The notes under the pieces are model-generated. The model did not search any database and was not told the origin of the DNA. It was given only the letters and a program-made list of their open reading frames with translations. 64,000 bases of DNA, taken from NCBI GenBank assembly GCA_963736575.1, contig CAVTPD010000001.1:124001-188000 (forward strand), written 5' to 3'. Positions 44,825 through 53,423 of this stretch are shown one piece after another; position 1 is the first letter of the stretch, and each line of letters starts with the position of its first letter. The DNA comes from CAVTPD01 sp963736575 (GTDB lineage: Bacteria; Bacteroidota; Bacteroidia; Cytophagales; JAAEPT01). The position numbers and the translations under genes were made by a program.

Positions 44825-45904
44825 ATGAGTATCCACGCACAAATCAGCCAGGAAGCACAAGAGCGCCTGGCACGCCAGAAACGGAATTCTACCATCACCT
44901 CGTTTCTAATGGCGGGGATGGTTATTGCACTGATTATGGTAACCTTGGGTGTTTTTCTTCTTCCAAATTTAGCGAAAGAGAATCCTACGATTGTGACCTA
45001 CTCCGCATCCGCTCAGGAAGAGTCCCAGCAGGAATCGAAAAAGGTAAACACAAAGGTGCAGCGGAAACCCAGCGCCCCTTCAAGCACACAGGCACCGGTT
45101 ATCGCTTCGACATCGCCGTCGGCGCTATCAATCCCGGTCCCCGAGGTCATGGCAGACGATCCGGCTGTGGAATTTGGCGATGGGGACGGCTTTGGTGGAG
45201 GCTGGGGTGAGGCAGATGATTTTAGCAAGGGAGGTGGTGCCAGCTTTTTCAATCAGAGCGTGACTGCGGAAAGAATCGCATACGTGATCGATTATTCCGC
45301 ATCCATGAGGGGGGAAAAGGACGAGCTCATGCGCAACGAACTTACGAAGTCTGTCGGTGGTCTCGCCCCGGGAACAAAGTATCAGATGATTTTCTTCTCG
45401 GGTCCGGCATGGGTTGCCGGGAGCGAGGTCGATGTTGAGAAGCAAAAGGGCAAGGGAGTCGTAACAGGCTCTGGCGGTCACAAATACGATTGGGAAGGTA
45501 AAGGAGCAGGCATGTGGGGACCAAAAGGGAAGAGGCAAGAGGTCGAGTGGCTGGATGTTTCCGGGAAAAACCTCAGAGAATCCAAAGAGATTATCGAAAA
45601 ATCCGTTCTTGCATGGGGAACGGACTGGACCAACCCCTTGGAAATGGCTTTTGGTATGGATCCCGCACCACAGATCATCTTTTTCATGACCGATGGTCTG
45701 ATGGGAGGTCGGGACACGATGGACATCACCCGTAGCCTCGCCTCGAAGGCAAAATCGAAGGGCATCGTCGTGAACTCAATCGCGCTGATGGAACCGAGAG
45801 CGGAAGAGGCGATGTATGAGCTTGCCGACCGCACGGGAGGTGTCTTCACCATCGTTGAAGAAGGCGGTAAATCACGCGAGGTGAAACGCGTCAGCAAGAA
45901 GTAG
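44825..45904 (+). CDS. membrane-anchored VWA domain protein
   Basis: A 359-residue protein: one transmembrane helix at about 26-48 (SFLMAGMVIALIMVTLGVFLL), a Ser/Pro-rich periplasmic linker, and a von Willebrand factor A domain at about 150-340. The MIDAS metal site is DYSASMRG (D-x-S-x-S), with FFMTDGLMGGRDTMD as the later Asp strand. VWA proteins mediate protein-protein contacts; the partner is unknown. A Gly/Asp-rich patch (EFGDGDGFGGGWGEADDF) before the domain is unusual. No operon partner on this strand. Confidence 0.82.
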   Translation: MSIHAQISQEAQERLARQKRNSTITSFLMAGMVIALIMVTLGVFLLPNLAKENPTIVTYSASAQEESQQESKKVNTKVQRKPSAPSSTQAPVIASTSPSALSIPVPEVMADDPAVEFGDGDGFGGGWGEADDFSKGGGASFFNQSVTAERIAYVIDYSASMRGEKDELMRNELTKSVGGLAPGTKYQMIFFSGPAWVAGSEVDVEKQKGKGVVTGSGGHKYDWEGKGAGMWGPKGKRQEVEWLDVSGKNLRESKEIIEKSVLAWGTDWTNPLEMAFGMDPAPQIIFFMTDGLMGGRDTMDITRSLASKAKSKGIVVNSIALMEPRAEEAMYELADRTGGVFTIVEEGGKSREVKRVSKK

Positions 45905-45928
45905 TTGGTCTCGTGCCTCGCTTCCGTT

Positions 45929-46237
45929 TCAGCGGACGTATTTGTCACCCCGCATTACCTCGACATCGGTTGAGTAAATAATGATCGCCCAGTTGGCAAA
46001 ATACTTCTCGGCAATCTGATCCATAATGGCTTCCGCAGAAGCAATGGAGACGATGGTATCGATCTGGGCATTTCGACCTTCGAAGTCAGAGGTGCGGTTT
46101 CCCCGTGAGCCTTCGCCCTCCACAGCGGTGACCGTCCACCCGGTTGCGCCGTGATCTTTGATCAGAGTAATCAGATCGTCTCTGAGTAGGCGCTCTGCGA
46201 TGATTGTCACTTTTTTGAGGTTGGTTTTCATAGCCAT
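45929..46237 (-). CDS. sbtB: SbtB-like P-II family regulatory protein
   Basis: A 102-residue trimeric P-II-fold protein. KKVTIIAERLLRDDLITLIKDHGATGWTVTAV EGEGSRG matches SbtB, including the GWTVTAVEGEGSRG nucleotide loop, and the C-terminal strand ends TDVEVMRGDKYVR. Cyanobacterial SbtB proteins carry a C-terminal CGPEGC redox loop; it is absent here, which resembles SbtB forms without redox gating. It overlaps sbtA by 10 bases and would bind cAMP, AMP or ADP/ATP and gate the transporter. Confidence 0.88.
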   Translation of the reverse strand: MAMKTNLKKVTIIAERLLRDDLITLIKDHGATGWTVTAVEGEGSRGNRTSDFEGRNAQIDTIVSIASAEAIMDQIAEKYFANWAIIIYSTDVEVMRGDKYVR

Positions 46238-47193
46238 GAGTGGAGGGAGTTTGCGATTTTTTGGAGCAAGGGTATGCCGATTGCGAGATTGAAAGGGAAA
46301 GTAACGCCCAGGGCGAGAGTCAGATAGTAGCCTGGGTTTGCCTGAGGCAGGGCGATCCGAACAGCGGCAGGGGCTGCGATGTAAGATGCGCTACCTACCA
46401 TGGCCCCGAAAATCGCCGCCCCACCGGGGGTCATTCCTGCGAGAATGGCTCCGGCCACGCCGAGGGCGCCATGGAAAACAGGGAGAAAACAGCCGAGAGC
46501 AATCAGCCTCCAACCTGCTTTGCCGACATCCGCCAGTCTTTTCCCAGCGATCAGACCAAGCTCAAGGAGAAATATGCAGAGAGCTCCTTTGAATGCGGTG
46601 ATGAAGAAAGGCTCCACATCCGCGAGTTTCGCAGGCCCGCAGACTCCTCCGATGACAAGGCCGCCTACAAGAAGGACGATGCTTTTTCCGGTGACAACCT
46701 CATGAAGAGCTTTTTTCCATCCGCCTCCGCTGTTGCTACCGGAGCTGCTTGCGAAGAGTAAGGCGACGATGATGCCGGGGACTTCAAGTAGAGCCACAAG
46801 TGCGGGAAGGTAACCCTCGTAAGGCATTCCGGAACGCTTGACCGCTTCTGTCGCCGCTAAAAAGGTGACTACGGAAACGGAGCCATAATGGGCTGCGACC
46901 GCCGCTGCGTTTTCCCGGTTTAATTTCCCGAAGTTCTTAATGAGGTAAAAAGCGGACACCGCGGTCACACAACCCAGTGCAAAAGTGACAACCGCAGGCA
47001 GCAGCATCTCGGAGAAAGGCGTTGTCGCCAGCGCTTTTCCTCCCTTCAGCCCTATTGCCAGAAGTAGGTAGATCGACAGCCCCTGATAGATCGGTTCGGG
47101 AATTGAAAGATCGCTTTTGATCCACCGGGCCACAATGCCAAGCGCGAAACATAGGACCACCGGTGAGATAAGATTTTCCGCTAGAAGATTCAT
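46228..47193 (-). CDS. sbtA: SbtA-like sodium-dependent bicarbonate transporter
   Basis: A 321-residue membrane protein with ten hydrophobic segments, the SbtA/DUF897 layout. Recognisable blocks are LAENLISPVVLCFALGIVARWIKSDL, PEPIYQGLSIYLLLAIGLKGGKAL and the repeat-symmetric GCFLPVFHGALGVAGAILAGM with FGAMVGSASYIAAPAAVRIALP. SbtA takes up bicarbonate with sodium in cyanobacteria. Here it probably serves anaplerotic carboxylation or pH control, since no carboxysome or RuBisCO gene is nearby. The sbtA-sbtB order and overlap support regulation by SbtB. Confidence 0.9.
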   Translation of the reverse strand: MNLLAENLISPVVLCFALGIVARWIKSDLSIPEPIYQGLSIYLLLAIGLKGGKALATTPFSEMLLPAVVTFALGCVTAVSAFYLIKNFGKLNRENAAAVAAHYGSVSVVTFLAATEAVKRSGMPYEGYLPALVALLEVPGIIVALLFASSSGSNSGGGWKKALHEVVTGKSIVLLVGGLVIGGVCGPAKLADVEPFFITAFKGALCIFLLELGLIAGKRLADVGKAGWRLIALGCFLPVFHGALGVAGAILAGMTPGGAAIFGAMVGSASYIAAPAAVRIALPQANPGYYLTLALGVTFPFNLAIGIPLLQKIANSLHSWL

Positions 47194-47339
47194 CTAGGGC
47201 GGAGATTCTCCACTTTTAAAATATACGCAAGAAAAAACACGAAAAAAAGTTCGTATGTTTCTACAGCACTTACAGATCGAGCTTGGGGTCGTTGAGAATC
47301 GAAGGAGGTTTTGGCACCTAACGGAGGTGAATCTTTGGC

Positions 47340-47780
47340 CTAAATGCGCTTTTCTTCGATATCATAGACGTCGAACCATACATAAGGAGGTTTGTTTTCC
47401 GGAAGGTTGTGCAAGATGTAATCCTCCAGAAACTTCTGCAACTTCATGGGCATCGCGCTGATCTGAGTGTCGCGCATTTTATTGTTCCACCGGATCACCG
47501 CATTGCGGGACTTCTGCTTGGCTTTTTTCCTAACCCATTCGGAGACTGCCTCATCATCCGCGCCAGTGGCAATGAACTTGCGAAAGGCGGAATATTTGAT
47601 GCCTGCAAAGTCCAGCCAGTATTCGTCCAGTGGGCAGCCCGAATGATATTCGCCGTTTGTCTCCGCGAGAACCGCACGGCACTTGTCCACGCACCGGGCG
47701 GCGACAACATACCCGGCGATGGAAATGTCACGGGGGCTGCGGGGAAAATCTTTGGTCAGATCGAGGGAGGTGATGTCCAT
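47340..47780 (-). CDS. DUF5069 domain protein
   Basis: From ATG 47780 (MDITSLDLTKDFPRSPRDISI) 146 residues; the frame is open 129 bases further upstream but the conserved part starts here. LTKDFPRSPRDISIAGYVVAARCVDKCRAVLAETNGEYHSGCPLDEYWLDFAGI and the C-terminal YVWFDVYDIEEKRI are typical of DUF5069 proteins, common in Verrucomicrobiota and of unknown function. The Cys/Asp-rich first half suggests an enzyme or binding role, but nothing is established. Confidence 0.8.
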   Translation of the reverse strand: MDITSLDLTKDFPRSPRDISIAGYVVAARCVDKCRAVLAETNGEYHSGCPLDEYWLDFAGIKYSAFRKFIATGADDEAVSEWVRKKAKQKSRNAVIRWNNKMRDTQISAMPMKLQKFLEDYILHNLPENKPPYVWFDVYDIEEKRI

Positions 47781-48958
47781 GGCGAACAATTCTGCGTCGG
47801 GAATGTCAACTTGGCGAGGAAAGGATTGTGACAACATGGGGGGCATGCTACCAAGTCGCCGCCTTGAAGTATCCACGGAGAAACGAATTTTCCAGCGGCT
47901 GGAAACCAAGATACATTAGCCATGTTCAAACGGTATTGGTGGATCGTTCGCAATTATGCTGCCGGTGGGGATGGCCTGCCGGATTCTTGGTAGCAGGCGG
48001 CCGTGACCTCTCTGACGCCGTCTGGAATGCGAGAGCAACATCGACCAGTCGAGATTAAGCCGAGCGAGCGTCGACCGCAGCCTGCGGAAGTGGCAGTCGA
48101 GCCGAACCGGACGGGAGACCTGTCATCCGGCACAGAGCGTTCGAACAAGATAAACCGGCCGAGGAACGCATGCTGGAGTATGGTGGATTGATCGGCGGTC
48201 GATCTGGAAAATCGCATGGGGAACGTGAACAAGGGCAACGAGCGAGCTAGGCGTCCTCGAGGTCCATCCGTGGTCACCGACCAGAATATGAGGAAGACGG
48301 ACCTGCATCGCGACCAAGAGTCCAGAAGCACGAACCGCGAAGGAAGCCCGGGAGATCCGGCGGAAACGAAGTGGCGAGATCATCGCACAAAGAATTACCG
48401 GAACGGACCTAGGAGTCGCAGGCATCCGAAGAAAGGCGCTTGAAGCCGGCAATCCGGGAATCCATCGTGTCGAGAGCAGGAGATACGAAGGCTGAAAACG
48501 GTTCTAGGAGCAATGAATCGTGAGGGAATCTACAAAGCGGAGGGAGCGGCGAACCCGGGGCGCTTCTACCGCACGCTCCGAAACGCCCGCAAGGGCAAAC
48601 TAGACAACAAAAAACAAAGCTCGCTACAGGGAACTAGAGGCAACGGTTCGAGCCCATAGAGAACTTCAGTGTCTCATTATCAAAGGGGCGAAAGCATGCT
48701 TCCAGCCCAGACGATCTAGGTGAAGTAATTTGCACGACGGAAAACCGGATCATTTCCAGGTTCAAACGGTATTCGCGGATGTCTTCAATGAACCTGGATG
48801 GTCTGCGGATTCTGCTCGCGGTGGTCTGCTTCTCTCGCCTTTACTTGCCCTGCCTGTCATGTGGTTGCTAAACCTCAAGCACGCCCCCTGATTGCTGACC
48901 GGGAATGTCCCGACTCCGCCTTGCGCGTCCGATGGGAGGCGGACATATTTACCGAATT
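47781..48958. other. gene-free, purine-rich, hairpin-rich region flanked by imperfect direct repeats
   Basis: About 1 kb between DUF5069 and polX has no convincing gene on either strand. GTTCAAACGGTATT occurs at 47924-47937 and again at 48760-48773; the next 45-55 bases are also alike (GGATGGCCTGCCGGATTCT versus GGATGGTCTGCGGATTCT). Between the two, the plus strand is strongly purine-rich (48240-48560) with local hairpins, such as CCGCA-gcc-TGCGG enclosed by TCGAC/GTCGA at 48070-48100 and CCGGA/TCCGG at 48107-48130. It could be a structured RNA, a decayed element, or plain spacer; I cannot decide. Confidence 0.45.
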
Positions 48959-50692
48959 ATGAACCGGGAGGAAATGGCAGAGACGCTGGAGAAAATCGCG
49001 CTGCTACTGGAGCTGAAAGGGGAAAACCCGTTCAAGGTCCGGGCGTATCGGCAGGGGGCGGAGATCGTGCTTTCGATGGAAGAGGATGTGGTGGAGTTGG
49101 CGAAGAACGACGGACTAAAGGGCGTGAAAGGCATAGGCGAAGCGTTGCGCGACAAGCTGGGCGAGATGGCGAATACAGGTAGTCTCGCGTTTTATGAAGA
49201 TCTCAAGAACGAGTTTCCTGAGACGGTTTTCGAACTATTTGATGTGCAAGGCTTGGGGCCAAAGAAGATCAAGGCAATGTATGACGCCCTGGGAATCGAT
49301 TCCCTGGAGAAACTCAAGGCGGCATGCGATGAGGGAAAGGTCGCAGGACTTTCCGGATTCGGAAAAAAAACGCAGGACAAGATTTTAGAAGCAATCGCGG
49401 CGAATGAAACGTATGCGGATCGATTCACTCTGGGAAGTATCGGAAATCTTGTGGAAGGAATGCTTGAGACCTTGCGGTTGCATCCGGAGATTTCGCAGGT
49501 GGCCGTCGCGGGCTCCTACCGGCGCGCCAAAGAAACAGTGGGTGATCTCGATTTTTTGGTGGCAACCAAAGAAGGTGCGCTGGTTTGTGAGGATTTCACG
49601 ACCCTCCCGCAGGTGGAGGCCGTGATCGCATGCGGTGAAACGAAAGCATCGGTCCGTCTTAAAAACGGTATCTATTGTGACCTGCGTGCGGTGAAAAATT
49701 CCGAGTTCCCATTCGCTCTTCAATATTTCACAGGCTCCAAAGAGCACAACGTCGCCCTACGTTCACTGGCTCTAAAGAAAGGGTGGTCGATGAACGAGTA
49801 TGGTTTCAGCGTTGCGGAAGGTATGGAACCTCCGCTTGGAGTGGAGGAAGAGAAGGATATCTACCGTCTACTAGGCCTCCAGTATATCGAGCCGGAATTG
49901 CGTGAAAACAGGGGGGAGATAGAGGCTGCGGCTGAGAAGAGCCTGCCCAGGCTTGTCGAGTTGATGAACCTTCGAGGAACGTTTCACAACCACACCACGG
50001 AATCCGATGGGCGCGATTCATTGGAAGGGATGGTGGAAGAGGCAATGGATCTCGGACTGCAGTATCTCGGAATTTCCGATCACTCGAAGTCATCGGCCTA
50101 CGCAGGTGGTCTTGATTCCGAAAGGCTTTTGAAACAGGTGGAGACGATACGCAATCTGGAGAAAACCCTGGGAGGGTTTCGCATATTCGCGGGATCCGAA
50201 GTGGACATCCTCATGGATGGTTCGCTCGATTTCTCCGACGATGTGTTGGAGCATCTGGATTTTGCGGTGGCATCGGTTCACAACTTTGGGAAGCTCGACG
50301 AAGCGACGATGACGGAAAGGATATGCCGCGCAATGGAGAACGAGCATGTTACCATGTTGGGTCATGTAACCGGACGGCTGCTTTTAAGAAGAGAGGGTTA
50401 CCCGGTGGATCATGCGAGGATCATCGATTGCGCGGCGGCGACGCGGACAGTGATCGAGCTGAACTGCAGTCCTTTGCGTATGGACATGGACTGGCGGTGG
50501 TGGAAGCGGGCCCGCGACAAAGGGGTCCTTTGTTCAATCAATCCGGACGCACATTCAAGGGCGCGAATCCATCACGTGGGCGTGGGGGTGCGGGTCGCGA
50601 GGAAAGGCTGGCTGCGCCGGGAGGACGTCCTAAACACGCGGAGTGCCGAAGAAATGGACGCTTTCTTTCAAATGCCGAAGGGCGATCGATAA
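48959..50692 (+). CDS. polX: DNA polymerase/3'-5' exonuclease PolX
   Basis: From ATG 48959 (MNREEMAETLEKIALLLELKG) 577 residues. Order: family-X helical domain with two HhH motifs (GVKGIGEALRDKL and LSGFGKKTQDKI), a Pol-beta nucleotidyltransferase core (VAGSYRRAKETVGDLDFLV, with the D-x-D pair), and a C-terminal PHP domain (FHNHTTESDGRDSLEGMVEEA, ISDHSKSSAYA, NPDAHS) that gives Mn-dependent 3'-5' exonuclease. PolX acts in base-excision repair. Length is standard. It converges with the DAHP synthase gene with no gap. Confidence 0.95.
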   Translation: MNREEMAETLEKIALLLELKGENPFKVRAYRQGAEIVLSMEEDVVELAKNDGLKGVKGIGEALRDKLGEMANTGSLAFYEDLKNEFPETVFELFDVQGLGPKKIKAMYDALGIDSLEKLKAACDEGKVAGLSGFGKKTQDKILEAIAANETYADRFTLGSIGNLVEGMLETLRLHPEISQVAVAGSYRRAKETVGDLDFLVATKEGALVCEDFTTLPQVEAVIACGETKASVRLKNGIYCDLRAVKNSEFPFALQYFTGSKEHNVALRSLALKKGWSMNEYGFSVAEGMEPPLGVEEEKDIYRLLGLQYIEPELRENRGEIEAAAEKSLPRLVELMNLRGTFHNHTTESDGRDSLEGMVEEAMDLGLQYLGISDHSKSSAYAGGLDSERLLKQVETIRNLEKTLGGFRIFAGSEVDILMDGSLDFSDDVLEHLDFAVASVHNFGKLDEATMTERICRAMENEHVTMLGHVTGRLLLRREGYPVDHARIIDCAAATRTVIELNCSPLRMDMDWRWWKRARDKGVLCSINPDAHSRARIHHVGVGVRVARKGWLRREDVLNTRSAEEMDAFFQMPKGDR

Positions 50693-51754
50693 TCACCCTC
50701 TGCGCTTTCTGACCGCCTCCGCAAGAGTATCCAGGACTTTGACAGTATCATCCCAGTTGAGGCATGCGTCGGTGACGGACTGGCCACGGGTGAGCTTGGA
50801 CAGATCGGCGTTGAGCTTCTGATTTCCCTCCACAAGATTCGACTCAATCATCACGGAGGTAATGGACTTTGATCCTCCTGCTATCTGATTCGCGAGTGCA
50901 TTGGCTACGAGCGGCTGGTTACGGAAGTCTTTGTTCGAATTCCCGTGAGAACAATCAATCATCAATGAATGGGGGAGCCCCTGTTCAGTGAGCATTTTCT
51001 CAACGGAAGCAACCGACTCCGCATCATAGTTCGGTCCTGATTTCCCTCCCCGGAGAATGAGATGGCAGGATGGATTCCCGGCAGTCGATACGATGGCAGA
51101 GACGCCCTGTTTGGTGACGGAGAGAAAATGATGTGGCCGTGAAGCGGACTGAATCGCATCAAGGGCAATCTGGATTGATCCGCCCGTTCCATTTTTAAAA
51201 CCGACTGGCATTGATAAACCGGAGGCGAGTTCGCGGTGGATCTGTGACTCGGTCGTCCGCGCGCCAATGGCGCCCCAAGCGATGAGGTCGGCGTAATACT
51301 GCGGTGAAATGGTGTCCAGAAACTCGGTGCCTGCAGAGACACCCATTGTGGCAAGGTCCAGAAGGAGTTTGCGGGCAACTCTCAGGCCGCGGTTGATATC
51401 GAAAGAATCGTCGAGATTCGGATCGTTGATGAGGCCTTTCCAGCCGACCGTCGTCCGGGGCTTTTCAAAATAAACCCGCATGATGATACAAAGATCTTTC
51501 TCAAGTCGATCCGCTTCCTTCTTCAACTTTTCCGCATACTCGAGCGCGGCTTCCGGATCGTGGATTGAGCAAGGTCCGACGATGGCGAGCAACCGGTCGT
51601 CTTCAAGATTGAGAATGGCATCGGCCTCGGTCCGCGCATTGTGCACCACAGAGGCTGCCTGCTCGTTGATGGGCAGGTAATAGGCGAGAACCGCGGGGGA
51701 AATAAGCGGATTGATGCCGGAGATGCGGAGGTCGTCGGTGCGGTGTTTGGTCAC
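50693..51754 (-). CDS. aroG: 3-deoxy-7-phosphoheptulonate (DAHP) synthase, AroG/F/H type
   Basis: A 353-residue first enzyme of the shikimate pathway. GTG start at 51754. Blocks: LLAIVGPCSIHDPEAALEYA, MRVYFEKPRTTVGWKGLINDP, GTEFLDTISPQYYADLI WGAIGARTTESQ, MPVGFKNGTGG, HLILRGGKSGPNYD (metal and substrate residues) and IDCSHGNSNKD. The type I-alpha class is usually feedback-inhibited by one aromatic amino acid; which one is not clear. A 26-codon ORF ends at its start (GTGA overlap), and two competing hairpins lie upstream, so regulation at the leader is plausible. Confidence 0.95.
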   Translation of the reverse strand: MTKHRTDDLRISGINPLISPAVLAYYLPINEQAASVVHNARTEADAILNLEDDRLLAIVGPCSIHDPEAALEYAEKLKKEADRLEKDLCIIMRVYFEKPRTTVGWKGLINDPNLDDSFDINRGLRVARKLLLDLATMGVSAGTEFLDTISPQYYADLIAWGAIGARTTESQIHRELASGLSMPVGFKNGTGGSIQIALDAIQSASRPHHFLSVTKQGVSAIVSTAGNPSCHLILRGGKSGPNYDAESVASVEKMLTEQGLPHSLMIDCSHGNSNKDFRNQPLVANALANQIAGGSKSITSVMIESNLVEGNQKLNADLSKLTRGQSVTDACLNWDDTVKVLDTLAEAVRKRRG

Positions 51755-51831
51755 GGGGCGGGTATCGAAGCTGCTGGTAGCAGAATTTGCGAGATTTTTT
51801 TAGAACGTAAGAGTTTCTTAGGCAGGCTCAT
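51751..51831 (-). CDS. small leader ORF coupled to the DAHP synthase gene
   Basis: An ATG at 51831 opens a 26-codon frame, MSLPKKLLRSKKISQILLPA followed by ASIPAP, whose TGA (51753-51751) overlaps the GTG start of aroG. Its own start codon lies at the foot of a hairpin (CATTG/CAATG arms), so access to it could be controlled. The peptide is basic and lacks Phe, Tyr and Trp, so it is not a classical aromatic-amino-acid attenuator peptide. It may be a coupling or leader peptide, or chance. Confidence 0.35.
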   Translation of the reverse strand: MSLPKKLLRSKKISQILLPAASIPAP

Positions 51832-51832
51832 T

Positions 51833-51864
51833 GCCGACACGGAATTCGTCGGCTCGATTCCGAC
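51833..51864 (-). promoter_or_regulatory. two mutually exclusive hairpins in the aroG leader
   Basis: On the minus strand GTCGG-(7 bases)-CCGAC (51864-51848) and GCCGAC-(9 bases)-GTCGGC (51853-51833) share the middle segment GCCGAC, so only one can form at a time. Such geometry is typical of attenuators or other leader switches. No U-tract follows directly, so any effect would be on translation or on a more distant terminator. Confidence 0.4.
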
Positions 51865-52013
51865 AATGAAATTTTCCTCCCGTGTCGTTCTCCACACAAA
51901 AGGTTTTCCGCCGATAGATGGAATTTACTGCCGTCGGACGGCCGCCAGAGCCGGGCATTCTTCAAATGAACAAGCCCAGGCTGAATAATGAGAAATCCAA
52001 GCAGCGAGATCGT

Positions 52014-53390
52014 CTATTCTTGTTCGGGAAGTTCCGGCTCAGGCATCTCAGGAAGTTCCTCCTCCTGTGACGGGCTTGCGGGAGATTCAGATCCGGAATC
52101 TTCGATCTCCGAGGTCTCCGGCTCAATTTTGTCGGGTTCAGAAACGTCGGGAGCTGGCTGTGCCGGAATCTCGATGGGCTGGGTGAATGCGCTGCCGCCG
52201 GAAGATGGAGTCGGAGCGGACGGTTCCGGAGCTGGTGTCTTCAACATCAGTTCGGTTCTGTCTTTCAATAGGGCATCGACGGTGAAATTACTTACCTCAA
52301 ACGTGCGCCCTTCCAACTCTTTGGTTTTTGCCATGGCATTTTCCAGAGCGGAAAGTCTTTCCGCGAACGCATCATCAGCCAGCTTTGCTTCTTCTTCGGT
52401 TTCTTCAGCAGGCTTCTTACGCTCCGTGGGAAGTTCGGCGGAAACCGCCACCGTCATCAGGTAGGTTTTTGCTGCGGTTTCTTCGGCACCGTCCTCCTGT
52501 TTTGCGGGTTGGATCCTAACCGTATATTCCAGGCCTTCAAACGTGGTGATCGTTGCGGTCTGTAGCATGTCCGGCGTTTCGCGTTTCTCAACTTCGGAGG
52601 CAGGAACCACGTCATCAAATCGCGCATAGGAAAACAGGCTCTTCAATTGCCCGGCGACATCTTGATCGACTTTGACGCCAGGAAACGCTTCGACGAAGGC
52701 GAAATCGCCAGTCTCATTCTCGCGTGTCAGCGTCCATTCTTCGTCAGTGGTTCCGGGCTTGCTTAAAGAAACGGTCTTTATTTTCTCAACCTTGATGAAC
52801 TCGTCATCCAGCCAGCTTTTCGGATCGGCGGAAAGGATGCCAAACACCTCCGAAACCGCGTAGAAACCGGATTCGTCCGAGTGATTCCGGACATAGCGGC
52901 CTGTCGCGCCGCCCCCGAAGGCTGATTGTGACGAAGCCGCATCAAGGTTCTTTCCAAAAGACAAGGTAGCCACCGCCTTATCGGAGCTATCCTTGAATAC
53001 GGCTGTGATCCCTCTTTCGGCGCTGTCCGAGGATTTTTCGTCCATACCGAAGCGAGGGGCGAAAGACTTACCTGCTTCGATTCCCTGAGTGACCTTCAGA
53101 TCGGCAAGGGTTCGTAACAAATCATTGATGTTGCGCGTGTTCGCTGGAAACGCATCGCGCTCCGAGACAGTCCATGTCCCGTCTTTTTCGATCAACGTGA
53201 CTGTGCTATCGGCATCGGATATTTCGATGCTTGAAACTTTTTCGGCGGGAAAATCCTCCAGGAGCGTCTCACCCGGAGAGCGTTCGGTGGATTGCTCCTG
53301 GCCAGCGTCCTGCGTGTGTTTTACGAAAGCGATGGTAACGCCGAGTGCGACAGCAATGGTCCAAAGAATGATAACAGTTCGGGATTTCAT
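52014..53390 (-). CDS. DUF4340 domain protein, last gene of a GldA/F/G-type ABC exporter locus
   Basis: A 458-residue protein with an N-terminal signal-anchor (SRTVIILWTIAVALGVTIAFV), then a DUF4340 beta-rich extracytoplasmic region (VTLIEKDGTWTVSERDAFPAN, DLLRTLADLKVTQGIEAG, YVRNHSDESGFYAVSEVFG) and a Pro/Glu/Ser-rich C-terminal tail (about 390-458) that is probably disordered. DUF4340 proteins are regularly linked to ABC permease plus ABC_transp_aux genes; the role is unknown. It lies 33 bases after the gldG-like gene. Confidence 0.85.
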   Translation of the reverse strand: MKSRTVIILWTIAVALGVTIAFVKHTQDAGQEQSTERSPGETLLEDFPAEKVSSIEISDADSTVTLIEKDGTWTVSERDAFPANTRNINDLLRTLADLKVTQGIEAGKSFAPRFGMDEKSSDSAERGITAVFKDSSDKAVATLSFGKNLDAASSQSAFGGGATGRYVRNHSDESGFYAVSEVFGILSADPKSWLDDEFIKVEKIKTVSLSKPGTTDEEWTLTRENETGDFAFVEAFPGVKVDQDVAGQLKSLFSYARFDDVVPASEVEKRETPDMLQTATITTFEGLEYTVRIQPAKQEDGAEETAAKTYLMTVAVSAELPTERKKPAEETEEEAKLADDAFAERLSALENAMAKTKELEGRTFEVSNFTVDALLKDRTELMLKTPAPEPSAPTPSSGGSAFTQPIEIPAQPAPDVSEPDKIEPETSEIEDSGSESPASPSQEEELPEMPEPELPEQE

Positions 53391-53423
53391 GGGTCTGGGG
53401 AAAATGATCGAGGTGTGAGGGCT

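Noticed and set aside
47954..48331. 125-codon open frame on the minus strand of the repeat-flanked block
   Set aside because: Composition and lack of any family resemblance suggest a chance frame in GC-rich, purine-biased DNA; no usable start context.
51848..51864. tRNA T-arm (5-bp stem, 7-base loop with TCGA)
   Set aside because: No acceptor, D-arm or anticodon arm can be placed around it, and the loop starts with C.
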